A stretch of 64,000 bases of DNA from contig NC_022247.1 of NCBI RefSeq assembly GCF_000463015.1, forward strand, positions 4,216,001 through 4,280,000, in the 5' to 3' direction. Origin of the DNA: Variovorax paradoxus B4 (GTDB taxonomy: Bacteria; Pseudomonadota; Gammaproteobacteria; Burkholderiales; Burkholderiaceae_C). Below the pieces are notes generated by a model. That model was given only the letters and a program-made list of their open reading frames with translations, had not been told where the DNA came from and did not search any database. The position numbers and the translations under genes are program-made. Below, piece by piece: positions 46,001 to 54,388 of this stretch (positions within the stretch are counted from its first letter, which is position 1; each line of letters starts with the position of its first letter).

Positions 46001-47137
46001 ATGTGGAGATCGGTAGGAGCGCTGATCGGCGCAAGTATTGCAGCCTTTGTGTTGGCAGCCTGCACGGGAGGCGCGCCGCCGCTGCCGCCCGCGCAGGCCG
46101 ATGCGGCCCGCAGCGAGCGCGAGAAGCAGGCCTTCGTCGGGGCCCTGAAGCCGCATCGCGCCGGCAGGCCCGTGGTCGCCGTGCTGGCGCTGAACGAAGG
46201 CACGGAAATGACGGATCTTCTGCTGCCGCATGCGGTGCTCGAGCGTGCCGATGTGGCCGAAGTACGGATTGTGGCGCCGCGCAGCGGACGGGTCAGCCTG
46301 TACCCGGCACTGGAGGTCGATGGCGCGCAGGACTTCGCCAGCTTCGACCGGTCGAACCCCTCGGGCGCCGACTACGTGATCGTGCCGGCGATGATCGCCG
46401 ACGACAACCCTGCGGTGGCTGCCTGGCTGAAGCAGCAGGCAGCGCGGGGCGCACGTGTGATCGGCGTCTGCTCGGGCGCACGCGTGGTCGGCCGCGCCGG
46501 CCTGCTCGACGGCCGGCGTTTCGCGGGCCACTGGTACGACCGCGGCACGCTGCTGAAGCGCCACGCCGGCGCCACCTACGTGCCGCACCAGCGCTACGTG
46601 ATGGACCGCGGCGTCGCCACCACCACGGGCATCACCGCCTCGGTGCCGACCATGCTGGCGCTGGTGGAGGCGATCGGCGGCCAGGAGAAGGCCAAGGCCC
46701 TCGCCGCGGAACTCGGCGTGGCTTCATGGACTCCGGCGCACGACAGTTCGCCGTTCCATCTCGACGCCGGCCGCAGGGCGGATTTCCTGCTCAACAAGGC
46801 CGCGTTCTGGCGCGGCGAGCGCTGGCGCGTGGACGTGCAGGACGGCGCCGACGACATCGCCCTCGCGCTGGCCGTCGACGCGTGGACGCGCACCGGACAC
46901 GTCAGCGTCGATGCCGCATCGGCCTCGGGACCGGTCAGGCTTCGCAGCGGGCTGGTGCTGCTGGCGCAACCGCCTCGCGAAGGGGCGAGTCGCCTGCTCC
47001 TCTCATCGTCGCTGAGGCCGGTGCCGCAACTGGACCGCACGCTGTGCGAGATCGGCGAACGCTACGGCGCCTCGCGGCGCGACTGGGTCATGCAGGAAAT
47101 GGAATACCCCGGGCCGGTCGCCGCCTGCACAGGCTGA
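46001..47137 (+). CDS. DJ-1/PfpI-domain lipoprotein
   Basis: A 378-residue secreted protein. The lipobox LAAC gives lipidation at Cys21, then a DJ-1/PfpI domain (about 55-235) contains PVVAVLALNEGTEMTDLLLPHAVL, ADYVIVPAMI and the nucleophile elbow VIGVCSGARVVGRAGLLDGR with Cys157. The C-terminal 130 residues have no recognised domain. DJ-1 proteins include glutamine amidotransferase-like, glyoxalase and protease-like members; the activity is unknown. It is divergent from the GlxA-type regulator whose sensor domain has the same fold. It converges with the Bug gene across a GCGGCCGGCCGC palindrome (47138-47149). Confidence 0.8.
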   Translation: MWRSVGALIGASIAAFVLAACTGGAPPLPPAQADAARSEREKQAFVGALKPHRAGRPVVAVLALNEGTEMTDLLLPHAVLERADVAEVRIVAPRSGRVSLYPALEVDGAQDFASFDRSNPSGADYVIVPAMIADDNPAVAAWLKQQAARGARVIGVCSGARVVGRAGLLDGRRFAGHWYDRGTLLKRHAGATYVPHQRYVMDRGVATTTGITASVPTMLALVEAIGGQEKAKALAAELGVASWTPAHDSSPFHLDAGRRADFLLNKAAFWRGERWRVDVQDGADDIALALAVDAWTRTGHVSVDAASASGPVRLRSGLVLLAQPPREGASRLLLSSSLRPVPQLDRTLCEIGERYGASRRDWVMQEMEYPGPVAACTG

Positions 47138-47164
47138 GCGGCCGGCCGCATGAACGGGCCGGAA

Positions 47165-48127
47165 TCAATCGACCCGGATGTTGCGCTCCTTCACCAGCGC
47201 GCCCACACGCCCCGTCTCGTTCTGCACGAATTTCGCGAAGGCCTCCGGCGTGGTGCCGGCGGGTTCCAGGCCGAGCTGCAGCAGCTTCTGCTTCACCTGG
47301 GGTTCGTTGACCGCCGCCTGCACCGCCTTGCCGAGCCGTTGCACGATGTCGGGCGGCGTGCCCTTGGGAAGAAACACGCCGTTCCACTCGACCACGTTGT
47401 AGCCCGGCAGGCCCGACTCCGCGAGCGTCGGCGTGTCGGCCAGGCCGGGCACGCGCTTCGCCGAACTCACGGCCAGTGCGCGCAGCTTGCCCGACTGCAC
47501 GTAGCCAAGCGTCGACGCCACGTTGCCGAAGTAGGCCGAGACCTGCTCGCCCATCACATCGGTCAGCGCAGGTGCGCCGCCCTTGTAGGGCACGTGCATC
47601 AGGCTGACCTTGGCCTGTTCGTTCAGCGCCTCGCCGGCCAGGTGCGAGCCGGTGCCGCCGCCCGCCGAGGCAAAGCTCAGCTTGCCGGGGTTCTTGCGCG
47701 CGAAGTCCAGGAACTGCGCCACCGTCTTGTACGGCGCCGTGGCGGGCACGACGAGGATCTGCGGCGCGGTCGCCACCAGAGACACCGGGATGAAGTCTTT
47801 CGCAGCATCGAAAGGCAGCTTGCGCAGCGACGGGTTCACCGAGAACGCCGAGGCGTCGTAGAGCACGGTGTAGCCGTCGGCGGGCGCCTTGGCCACGTTG
47901 TCCTCGCCGATCACACCGCCCGCGCCCGGCCGGTTGTCGATGACGATCTGCTGGCCGAGCGCGATGCTCATCTGCTGCGCGACGACGCGCGCGGTGTTGT
48001 CGGCACCGCCGCCCGCGGCATACGGAACCACCATGCGGATCGGCTTCTCGGGCCATGCGGCCCAGCCCAGCAGGGGAACACAGGCGGCCAGTGCCGCGAT
48101 CGATTTCAGGATACGTCTCTTCGTCAT
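47165..48127 (-). CDS. Bug-family tripartite tricarboxylate transporter substrate-binding protein (last gene of operon)
   Basis: A 320-residue periplasmic binding protein of the TctC/Bug class with an Sec signal (SIAALAACVPLLGWAAWPEKPIR; mature part starts near WPEKPI). The family opening PIRMVVPYAAGGGADNTARVVAQQMS and IVIDNRPGAGGVIGEDNVAKAPADGYT are clear. Bug proteins bind carboxylates and aromatic acids. No tctA or tctB membrane gene adjoins it, as is normal for the many orphan Bug genes of Comamonadaceae and Bordetella. It lies 24 bp after the amidohydrolase gene. Confidence 0.92.
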   Translation of the reverse strand: MTKRRILKSIAALAACVPLLGWAAWPEKPIRMVVPYAAGGGADNTARVVAQQMSIALGQQIVIDNRPGAGGVIGEDNVAKAPADGYTVLYDASAFSVNPSLRKLPFDAAKDFIPVSLVATAPQILVVPATAPYKTVAQFLDFARKNPGKLSFASAGGGTGSHLAGEALNEQAKVSLMHVPYKGGAPALTDVMGEQVSAYFGNVASTLGYVQSGKLRALAVSSAKRVPGLADTPTLAESGLPGYNVVEWNGVFLPKGTPPDIVQRLGKAVQAAVNEPQVKQKLLQLGLEPAGTTPEAFAKFVQNETGRVGALVKERNIRVD

Positions 48128-48151
48128 TCGGTTGTCTCGGTCTTTGTCGTT

Positions 48152-49021
48152 TCAGGAAAAGTCGTAGAGCAGCGCCGGGTTGTCGACGAGCACGCGGTGG
48201 CGCACGGCCTCGTCGGGAACCCATTGGCCCAGCAGGTCGAACAGCACCGCGTCGTCGGGCTTGGGCGCAGGCTCGGTCGGGTGCGGCCAGTCGCTGCCCC
48301 ACACCACGCGCTCCGGCGCCTGCCGGACCCAGGCCTGCGCGATGGCGCTCGTGTCTGCATAGCCGCCCGCGGCGCCCGTCTTCGAGTCGAGGTAGGCGCC
48401 GGACAGCTTGATCCACGTGCGGCCGTTGTCGCGCAGCCGGCTGACGACATCGAACGCGGGATGCGATAGCGCGCCGGGCAGCGGCAGCCGCGCGAGATGG
48501 TCGAACACGATCGTGCACGGCAGGCGCGCCAGCAAGTCCGCATGCGCTGCGATCTGGCCGGCGCTCCAATGCAGCTGCACATGCCAGCCCAGGGCATGCA
48601 CGCGCTGCGCGAGCGGCTCGACCATCGAGAAATCGGTCGTCGCGTTGGCCGGCGTGTAGAGCGTGAAGCGGATGCCGCGGATGCCGCCCGCATGCAGGCG
48701 CTCGAGCTCGGCATCGCTCACGTCGGGCCGGACCACCGCGACACCCCGGGTGTGCGCCGAGCCCAGCGCGCGGATCGCATCCAGGGTCACGCTGTTGTCG
48801 GTGCCGTGAATGCGCGGCTGCACGACGACCGTGCGCCGCGTGCCGATGCGATGCTGCAGCAGGCGGTAGTCGGCGGCCGTGGCGTTGTCGACCATGGCAT
48901 CGGGCGACCCGTGGAGCGCGAAGCGGTGGTCGTAGACATGCATATGCGCATCGCACGCACCCTGCGGTGCAACGCTGGCGGGCTTGCGGCTGCCGCTGCT
49001 GTGGGAATAGACGGCCTGCAT
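48152..49021 (-). CDS. Amidohydrolase-family TIM-barrel hydrolase (2-pyrone-4,6-dicarboxylate lactonase-like)
   Basis: A 289-residue member of the amidohydrolase-2 family. GACDAHMHVYDHRFAL carries the first metal-binding histidines (near residues 26-28). The C-terminal part has RVVWGSDWPHP with the catalytic aspartate, and HLARLP and RHRVLVDNPALLYDF are typical of the lactonase and decarboxylase relatives. It may open a lactone ring or hydrolyse a cyclic intermediate in the pathway served by the adjacent CaiB transferase. The substrate is not identifiable. It follows the CaiB gene by 9 bp. Confidence 0.85.
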   Translation of the reverse strand: MQAVYSHSSGSRKPASVAPQGACDAHMHVYDHRFALHGSPDAMVDNATAADYRLLQHRIGTRRTVVVQPRIHGTDNSVTLDAIRALGSAHTRGVAVVRPDVSDAELERLHAGGIRGIRFTLYTPANATTDFSMVEPLAQRVHALGWHVQLHWSAGQIAAHADLLARLPCTIVFDHLARLPLPGALSHPAFDVVSRLRDNGRTWIKLSGAYLDSKTGAAGGYADTSAIAQAWVRQAPERVVWGSDWPHPTEPAPKPDDAVLFDLLGQWVPDEAVRHRVLVDNPALLYDFS

Positions 49022-49030
49022 GTGGGTTGC

Positions 49031-50224
49031 TCAATCGGCCCCGTCCGCTGCCTTGCGCGCCGCCAGCACCGGCCCCGTGTGCTGGCCCAGCGTGGGCGCC
49101 GCAAAGGGCTCGGGGCCGGGCGTGCGGCCGAACTGCACCGGCCGGGTGAAGCCGCGGTAGGAGCCGAGCGTGGGATGCGCGAAGTTCGCCACCATGTCTT
49201 CGGCCAGCACCTGCTCGTTGTCGAACATGTCCTCGACCGTGCGAGCTGCCGCGCAGGGCACTTCCTCGCCGAACAGTTCTTCCCATTCGAGTGCGGTGCG
49301 CGCGGCCAGCGCTTCGCGCAAGCGCGGCACGATCTCGGCGAAATGCTGCGCGCGCTTGCGCACCGAGTCGTAGCGCTCGTCGGCTGCGAACTCGGGCAGG
49401 CCCACCTTGTCGCACAGCGCGCGCCAGAAATGCGGCGTGTTGGCCGAGATGTAGAGGTGGCCCTCGCGCGTCGGGTGGATGCCGGTGATGCCGCCGGAGC
49501 GCATGTCGCGCCCCACGTCCTTGGGCTCGCCCTCGGCCCACACCATGCGGGCGGACTGCATCGTGAGCGCGGAGCGCAGGAGCGAGACGCCGACGAACTG
49601 GCCCTGGCCGCTCTTCTCGCGCTCGTACAGCGCCGAGGCCACGCCGGCGGCCACCAGCGCGGCCGCGTAGTAGTCGACCACCGAGCCATAGATGATCTCG
49701 GGCGGCTCGCCGCGCTTGCCCTGCAGTGCGCACATGCCGGTCATGGTCTGCAGCACCTGGTCGTAGCCCGCCTTCTCGCGCAGCGGCCCGGTCTCGCCGT
49801 AGCCCGTGAGGCTGCAATAGATCAGGCGCGGGTTGACGGCCTTCAGCTGTTCGTAGGCAATGCCCAGCCGCGGCGGCACGCTGGGCCGGAAGTTGTGCAC
49901 CAGCACGTCGGCCATGCGCACCAGCGCCATCAGCGCGGCAAGGTCGTCTGCCTTCTTCAGGTCGAGCACCACGCCGAGCTTGCTGCGGTTCACGCCGATG
50001 AAGGCGCGGCTCTCGGCCTCGAGCGTTGACGGATATTTGCGCAGGTTGTCGCCCGTGGGCGGCTCGATCTTGATGACTTCGGCGCCCTGGTCGGCCAGCA
50101 GCGAGCAGCCGTACGGGCCCGCGATGTAGGCACTGAGGTCGAGCACGCGCAGGCCGCTGAGCGGGCCGGTGGGGCCGCTGCGTACGGGCAGGCGTGCGTC
50201 GTCGTTCGGGGCGTCGAAGCTCAT
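49031..50224 (-). CDS. CaiB/BaiF-family CoA-transferase
   Basis: A 397-residue class III CoA-transferase that moves CoA between carboxylates. The signature GPLSGLRVLDLSAYIAGPYGCSLLADQGAEVIKIEPP opens the protein. NRSKLGVVLDLKKADD, DVLVHNFRPSVPPRLGIAYEQL and GYDQVLQTMTGMCA are further conserved segments. The catalytic aspartate is expected in the SLLADQGAEVIKIEPP to VHNF region. The neighbours (HpcH/CitE lyase, Bug proteins, amidohydrolase) indicate a pathway in which an imported acid is activated to its CoA ester and cleaved. Confidence 0.9.
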   Translation of the reverse strand: MSFDAPNDDARLPVRSGPTGPLSGLRVLDLSAYIAGPYGCSLLADQGAEVIKIEPPTGDNLRKYPSTLEAESRAFIGVNRSKLGVVLDLKKADDLAALMALVRMADVLVHNFRPSVPPRLGIAYEQLKAVNPRLIYCSLTGYGETGPLREKAGYDQVLQTMTGMCALQGKRGEPPEIIYGSVVDYYAAALVAAGVASALYEREKSGQGQFVGVSLLRSALTMQSARMVWAEGEPKDVGRDMRSGGITGIHPTREGHLYISANTPHFWRALCDKVGLPEFAADERYDSVRKRAQHFAEIVPRLREALAARTALEWEELFGEEVPCAAARTVEDMFDNEQVLAEDMVANFAHPTLGSYRGFTRPVQFGRTPGPEPFAAPTLGQHTGPVLAARKAADGAD

Positions 50225-50242
50225 GGATCGGTTCCTTCTTCC

Positions 50243-51235
50243 TCAGTCGGCAGTGATGTTCTGTTGTTTCGCCAGCTTCTTCCAGCGCTCGACGTCCTCG
50301 GCGATCACCGCGGCGAACTGCTTTGGCGCGAGCGGCGTGGCAATGGCGCCTTCGCGCAGGAAGTTGGCCGCGATCTCGGGCTTGGCCAGGATCTTGTTGA
50401 CCGTGGCGTTGAGCTTGGCAACCACGTCGGACGGCGTGCCAGCCGGCGCCAGCAGGCCCCACCAGAGTTCGAACTCGTAGCCCGGCACGGCGGTGGACAT
50501 CGGAATGAGCTCGGGCGCAATCGGGCTCGGCTTCAGGCTCGTGATGCCCACGGCGCGCAGCTTGCCCGCGCGCACCATCGGCAGCAGCGAAGGGCCGCTG
50601 GAGATCAGCAGCTGCGTCTGGTTGCCGACCAGGTCGGTCACGGCCGGGCCCATGCCCTTGTACGGGATGTGCGTGATCTGCATGTCGCCGACCTTGGCCT
50701 TGAGCAGCTCGGTGCCGAACTGGTTGACGCTGCCCGAGCCGGACGATGCGTAGTTGTACTGCCCCGGCTTGGCCTTGATGGCAGCGATCAGCTCGGCCGG
50801 CGTCCTGGCGGGAAACTCGTTGTTCACCGCGACGATGAAGGGGCCCTTGGCGAACATCGCCACCGGCGCCAGCCCGTTGATCGGATCGAACGGCAGCTTG
50901 GACTGCACGGCCGCGTTGGTCGTCATGCTCGAGGACACCGCCACCAGCGTGTAGCCGTCGGGCGCGGCCTTGGCGACCTGTCCGGTGCCGGTGTTGCCGC
51001 TCGCGCCGGGGCGGTTGTCGATGATCACCGGCTGCTTGAGCTCGTCGCCCAGTTCCTTGGCCACCTGGCGCGCGAAGGTGTCGTTCGAGCCGCCCGCCGG
51101 ATAGGGCACCACGATGGTGATGGCCTTGCTCGGGTAGGCCGCGGTCTGCGCGAACGCGCCGCCGCTCAACAGCAAGCCGCCGGCGAAGGCGGCCACTGCG
51201 AGCGCGCGCAGGCGAAGGGGCGAGGGAATGTGCAT
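50243..51235 (-). CDS. Bug-family tripartite tricarboxylate transporter substrate-binding protein (second gene of operon)
   Basis: A 330-residue periplasmic binding protein with an Sec signal (LALAVAAFAGGLLLSGGAFA-like stretch, cleavage near residue 29). Family motifs are ITIVVPYPAGGSNDTFARQVAKEL, VIIDNRPGASGNTGTGQVAKAAPDGYTLV and HIPYKGMGPAVTDLVGNQTQL. It lies between the lyase and CoA-transferase genes, so its ligand is probably the acid degraded by this operon. It shares fold and motifs with the Bug protein at the operon end but is divergent in sequence. Confidence 0.92.
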   Translation of the reverse strand: MHIPSPLRLRALAVAAFAGGLLLSGGAFAQTAAYPSKAITIVVPYPAGGSNDTFARQVAKELGDELKQPVIIDNRPGASGNTGTGQVAKAAPDGYTLVAVSSSMTTNAAVQSKLPFDPINGLAPVAMFAKGPFIVAVNNEFPARTPAELIAAIKAKPGQYNYASSGSGSVNQFGTELLKAKVGDMQITHIPYKGMGPAVTDLVGNQTQLLISSGPSLLPMVRAGKLRAVGITSLKPSPIAPELIPMSTAVPGYEFELWWGLLAPAGTPSDVVAKLNATVNKILAKPEIAANFLREGAIATPLAPKQFAAVIAEDVERWKKLAKQQNITAD

Positions 51236-51274
51236 CTGTCTTGTCTCCTGGTTTTATTTGAAACAGCGAAAGGC

Positions 51275-52144
51275 TCAGCCCGGCAGCAGGCCGAGGCTGC
51301 GCGCGCTCGCGACGATGGCGCGTGCGCGGATCACGAAGGGAATGTCGATCATCTTTCCGTCCACCACATAGGCGCCCACGCCGCCGGCGTCGGCCACGCC
51401 GGTGGCCTCGACCACCTTGCATGCGTGCGCGATTTCCTCGTCGGTGGGACGGAACACCTCGTTGGCGATCGCGATCTGGCTCGGGTGGATGCAGGTCTTT
51501 CCGAGGAAGCCGAGGTTGCGCGCCAGCATGGCTTCGGCGCGGAATCCATCGGCGTCGCGGATGTCCGCGAACGCGCCGTCGCAGGCATAGACGCCCGCCT
51601 CGCCCGCCGCCATGCGCACCGCGAACATCGCCTGCTGGATCGCGGCCGGCTCGCGCCGCGCGATGCCCAGCGGCTCGAACAGGTCACCCAGGCCCAACTG
51701 CAGCCCCGCCACGCGCGGATGCGCGAGGGCGAGCTCGGCCGCAGTGCGCAAGGCCGCGGGTGCCTCGATGTTCAGCAGCAGGCCGATGGGCGTGGCCACG
51801 CCGTTGGCGCGCTCGGCGCGCTCGATCGCCTCGACCGCGGCGCGCACGTGGGCCGGACTTTCGGGCTTGGGGATGTTGATCAGGTGCACGCCTGGCTGGG
51901 CCACCGCCGCAACGTCGTCCGCGAAATGCGGCGTGTCCATCGCGTTGACGCGAACGATCACGGTCTTGCCCGACGCGGCCGTGCCGCCGCCGTGCAACAA
52001 CTGCCGCACGGCGTCGCGCGCCTCGCCCTTGCGCGGTTCGGACACCGCGTCTTCCAGGTCGAAACAGACGCCATCGGCCGCGCCGCCCAGCGCCTTGGCG
52101 AACAGCTCGGGGCGCGTTCCGGGAACGAAGAGTTTGCTTCTCAT
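51275..52144 (-). CDS. HpcH/HpaI-family CoA ester lyase (CitE-like)
   Basis: A 289-residue lyase of the CitE/malyl-CoA lyase type. RSKLFVPGTRPELFAKAL is the conserved start, followed by DGVCFDLEDAVSEPRK with metal- and substrate-binding residues. VRVNAMDTPHFADD, LLNIEAPAALRTA and GKTCIHPSQIAIANEVF complete the barrel. The family cleaves CoA esters such as citryl-, malyl- or citramalyl-CoA to acetyl- or glyoxylate-type products. It is the first gene of the catabolic operon, next to the divergent LysR. An open frame upstream of 52144 reads into the operator and was rejected. Confidence 0.9.
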   Translation of the reverse strand: MRSKLFVPGTRPELFAKALGGAADGVCFDLEDAVSEPRKGEARDAVRQLLHGGGTAASGKTVIVRVNAMDTPHFADDVAAVAQPGVHLINIPKPESPAHVRAAVEAIERAERANGVATPIGLLLNIEAPAALRTAAELALAHPRVAGLQLGLGDLFEPLGIARREPAAIQQAMFAVRMAAGEAGVYACDGAFADIRDADGFRAEAMLARNLGFLGKTCIHPSQIAIANEVFRPTDEEIAHACKVVEATGVADAGGVGAYVVDGKMIDIPFVIRARAIVASARSLGLLPG

Positions 52145-52202
52145 GCGCCGCAGTGTGTGCGGTTCACGAGATCGGAAAAACACACGCCCCCTATGATCAG
52201 AT

Positions 52203-52217
52203 GATAGAAAATCTATC
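52203..52217. promoter_or_regulatory. Candidate LysR operator at the catabolic-operon divergent promoter
   Basis: Perfect inverted repeat GATAGA-AAA-TCTATC, 4 bp before the chosen LysR start at 52222. An in-frame ATG at 52201 would translate through it. The palindrome argues that this segment is regulatory and that METAYLQ at 52222 is the true start. Confidence 0.5.
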
Positions 52218-52221
52218 TTTC

Positions 52222-53118
52222 ATGGAAACAGCCTATCTGCAAAGCTTTCTTCTGGTGGTGGAGTCGGGCTCCATGTCGGAAGCCGCGCGCCGCCTCGACC
52301 TGACGCCCGCGGCCGTGGCGCAGCAGATCCGCACGCTGGAGCGCGAACTCGGCGCGCCGCTGCTGGCCCGCGCCGGCCGCACGGTGCAGCCCACCGAGGC
52401 GGGACACCAGCTGGTGCAGCGGGCGCGCAACCTGCTGCGCGAGGTGGGCGACATCAAGGCGCTGCTCGGCAGCGACGCGGCCGGCGGCGAGCTGCTGGTC
52501 GGCACCATCAACACGGCCATCCACAGCCTGCTGCCGGACATCCTCGCGCGCTTCGTGAAGACGCATCCCGGCGTCAAGGTGTTCCTGCAGTCGGGCACCA
52601 CGGCCACGCTCTACAAGGCGGTGCAGCAGGGCGACCTCGACGCGGCCGTGTGCCTCTACCCGCCCTATGTGCTCGCCAAGACCTTCGACTGGTCGCTGCT
52701 GCGCGAGGAGCCGCTGGTGCTGCTGGCGCCCAGCCGCCTCGCGCGGCGCGATCCGCACGAGCTGCTGCGGACCTCGCCGCTGATCCGCTACGACCGCAAC
52801 CTGGGCGGCGGCAAGCAGGCCGACCGCTACCTGCGCACCGCGGGCATCGTGCCGCAGGAGCGCTTCGAACTCAGCTCGCTGCTGGCGATTGCCATGATGG
52901 TCGACCGCGGCCTGGGCGTCTCGCTGGTGCCCGACATCGCCTCGCCGCTGCTCGACGGCCAGCGCGTGGCGAAGATTGCGCTGCCGCTGCCTTCGGAGCC
53001 GCGGCGCTTCGGCGTCCTGTGGCAGCGCGCATCGCCGCGCCTGCGATTGATCCAGGGCCTTGTCGACAGCGCGCGGATGGTGACCGAAGGGAAGCCGCGC
53101 GGCGCGAACCACAAATGA
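52222..53118 (+). CDS. LysR-family transcriptional regulator (catabolic-operon-divergent)
   Basis: A 298-residue regulator with the winged helix at residues 1-60 (YLQSFLLVVESGSMSEAARRLDLTPAAVAQQIRTLERELGAPLLARAGR) and an effector domain from about 88 (GELLVGTINTAIHSLLPDILARFVKTHPG). It is divergent from the HpcH/CitE operon and probably responds to the acid or its CoA ester. It converges with the BMP gene across a hairpin. Confidence 0.9.
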   Translation: METAYLQSFLLVVESGSMSEAARRLDLTPAAVAQQIRTLERELGAPLLARAGRTVQPTEAGHQLVQRARNLLREVGDIKALLGSDAAGGELLVGTINTAIHSLLPDILARFVKTHPGVKVFLQSGTTATLYKAVQQGDLDAAVCLYPPYVLAKTFDWSLLREEPLVLLAPSRLARRDPHELLRTSPLIRYDRNLGGGKQADRYLRTAGIVPQERFELSSLLAIAMMVDRGLGVSLVPDIASPLLDGQRVAKIALPLPSEPRRFGVLWQRASPRLRLIQGLVDSARMVTEGKPRGANHK

Positions 53119-53119
53119 A

Positions 53120-53143
53120 AAGGGCCGCCCGCAGGCGACCCTT
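53120..53143. terminator. Bidirectional hairpin between convergent lysR and BMP genes
   Basis: AAGGG-C-CGCC, loop CGCA, GGCG-A-CCCTT: a 9-bp stem with one C/A mismatch, starting 2 bp after the lysR stop and lying 23 bp from the stop of the convergent BMP gene. No strong T run follows on either strand, so termination efficiency is uncertain. Confidence 0.45.
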
Positions 53144-53166
53144 CATACGCGCAGGCGCGCAGCGGT

Positions 53167-54339
53167 TTACTTCTTGTCGCCGCCGGGAACCTTGCCTTCC
53201 ACGCCCTTGACATAGAAGTTCACGCCCGACAGGAACTTGTCGTCGGCCACGGCATCCTTGGCGACCACTTCCTTGCCGTCCTGGCCCAGGATCGGGCCCT
53301 TCCAGATCACGAAGCTGCCGTCCTTCAGGCCCTTCTTCACTGCCTCGACCTTGGCCTTGGTTTCGGCCGGCACGTCCTCGGCGATCGAGACGATGTCGAT
53401 GGCGCCTTCCTTCACGCCCCACCAGCTCTGGCCCGTGGCCCACTTGCCGTCGAGCGCGTCCTGCGTGGCCTTGATGTAGTACGGCGCCCAGTTGATGGTG
53501 GCCGAGGCCAGGTGGGCCTTGGGACCGTAGGCGGTCATGTCGGAATCCCAGCCGAAGGCGCGCTTGCCCTTTTCCTGCGCGGTCTTGAGCACGGCCGGCG
53601 AGTCGGTGTTCTGGAACAGCACGTCGGCGCCGCCGTTGATGAGGGCGGTGGCGGCTTCGGTTTCCTTCGGCGGGCTGAACCATTCGTTCACCCACACCAC
53701 CTTGGTGGTGATCTTCGGGTTGACCGACTGCGCGCCCAGCGTGAAGCTGTTGATGTTGCGCAGCACCTCGGGAATCGGCACCGAGCCGACCACGCCGAGC
53801 GTGTTGCTCTTGGTCATGGCACCGGCAATGACGCCGGCCATGTAGGCGCCTTCGTAGGTGCGGCTGTCGTAGGTGCGCATGTTCTCGGCGGTCTTGTAGC
53901 CGGTGGCATGCTCGAACTTCACGTCCTTGCTGTCGGCGGCCACCTTGAGCATCGGCTCCATGTAGCCGAAGGTGGTGCCGAAGATCAGCTTGTTGCCCTG
54001 CCCGACCATGTCGCGGAACACGCGCTCGGCGTCGGCGCCCTCGGGCACGCTCTCGACGAAGGTGGTCTTGATCTTGTCGCCGAATTCCTTCTCGAGCGCC
54101 TTGCGGCCGTTGTCGTGCGCGAAGGTCCAGCCGCCGTCGCCCACCGGGCCGATGTATGCGAATGCGATGTTGAGCGGCGCCGCCGGTGCCGGTGCGGCGG
54201 CAGCGGGTGCCGGCGCCGGTGCGGGGGTTGCAGCCGGTGCAGCCGCTTCCTCTTTCTTGCCGCAGCCGATCAGGGCCGCCGAAGCGACCGCCGTGAGGGC
54301 GGCCAGCTTGAGCAGGGAGCGCTTGTTCAGATCATTCAT
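53167..54339 (-). CDS. BMP-family ABC transporter substrate-binding protein (nucleoside/purine type)
   Basis: A 390-residue binding protein of the BmpA/PnrA family, which binds nucleosides in other bacteria. The N-terminus has a lipoprotein-like signal (LLKLAALTAVASAALIGC, Cys26) followed by an A- and P-rich linker (residues 34-55) before the mature domain. The mature domain has IAFAYIGPVGDGGWTFAHDNGRKALE, IFGTTFGYMEPMLKVA, YEGAYMAGVIAGAMTKSNTLGVV and VVWVNEWFSPPKETEAATALING. It is the last gene of the minus-strand operon with two permeases and an ATPase. It shares the NEWF(S/D)PPKE core with the frameshifted paralogue at 33108-34207. Confidence 0.92.
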   Translation of the reverse strand: MNDLNKRSLLKLAALTAVASAALIGCGKKEEAAAPAATPAPAPAPAAAAPAPAAPLNIAFAYIGPVGDGGWTFAHDNGRKALEKEFGDKIKTTFVESVPEGADAERVFRDMVGQGNKLIFGTTFGYMEPMLKVAADSKDVKFEHATGYKTAENMRTYDSRTYEGAYMAGVIAGAMTKSNTLGVVGSVPIPEVLRNINSFTLGAQSVNPKITTKVVWVNEWFSPPKETEAATALINGGADVLFQNTDSPAVLKTAQEKGKRAFGWDSDMTAYGPKAHLASATINWAPYYIKATQDALDGKWATGQSWWGVKEGAIDIVSIAEDVPAETKAKVEAVKKGLKDGSFVIWKGPILGQDGKEVVAKDAVADDKFLSGVNFYVKGVEGKVPGGDKK

Positions 54340-54388
54340 TGTCGGAAATCCTCAAAAAGGACAGGTTGGCGGAAATCGAGAAGCGAGA

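Noticed and set aside
47138..47149. Palindrome GCGGCCGGCCGC as a terminator
   Set aside because: The two halves meet with no loop and no T run follows on either strand. In GC-rich DNA such a 12-mer is easily a chance palindrome.
47088..51422. A very long open frame on the minus strand (over 1400 codons)
   Set aside because: It runs through five well-recognised genes in a different frame. Its translation is arginine- and alanine-rich without any domain, as expected from a high-GC shadow frame.
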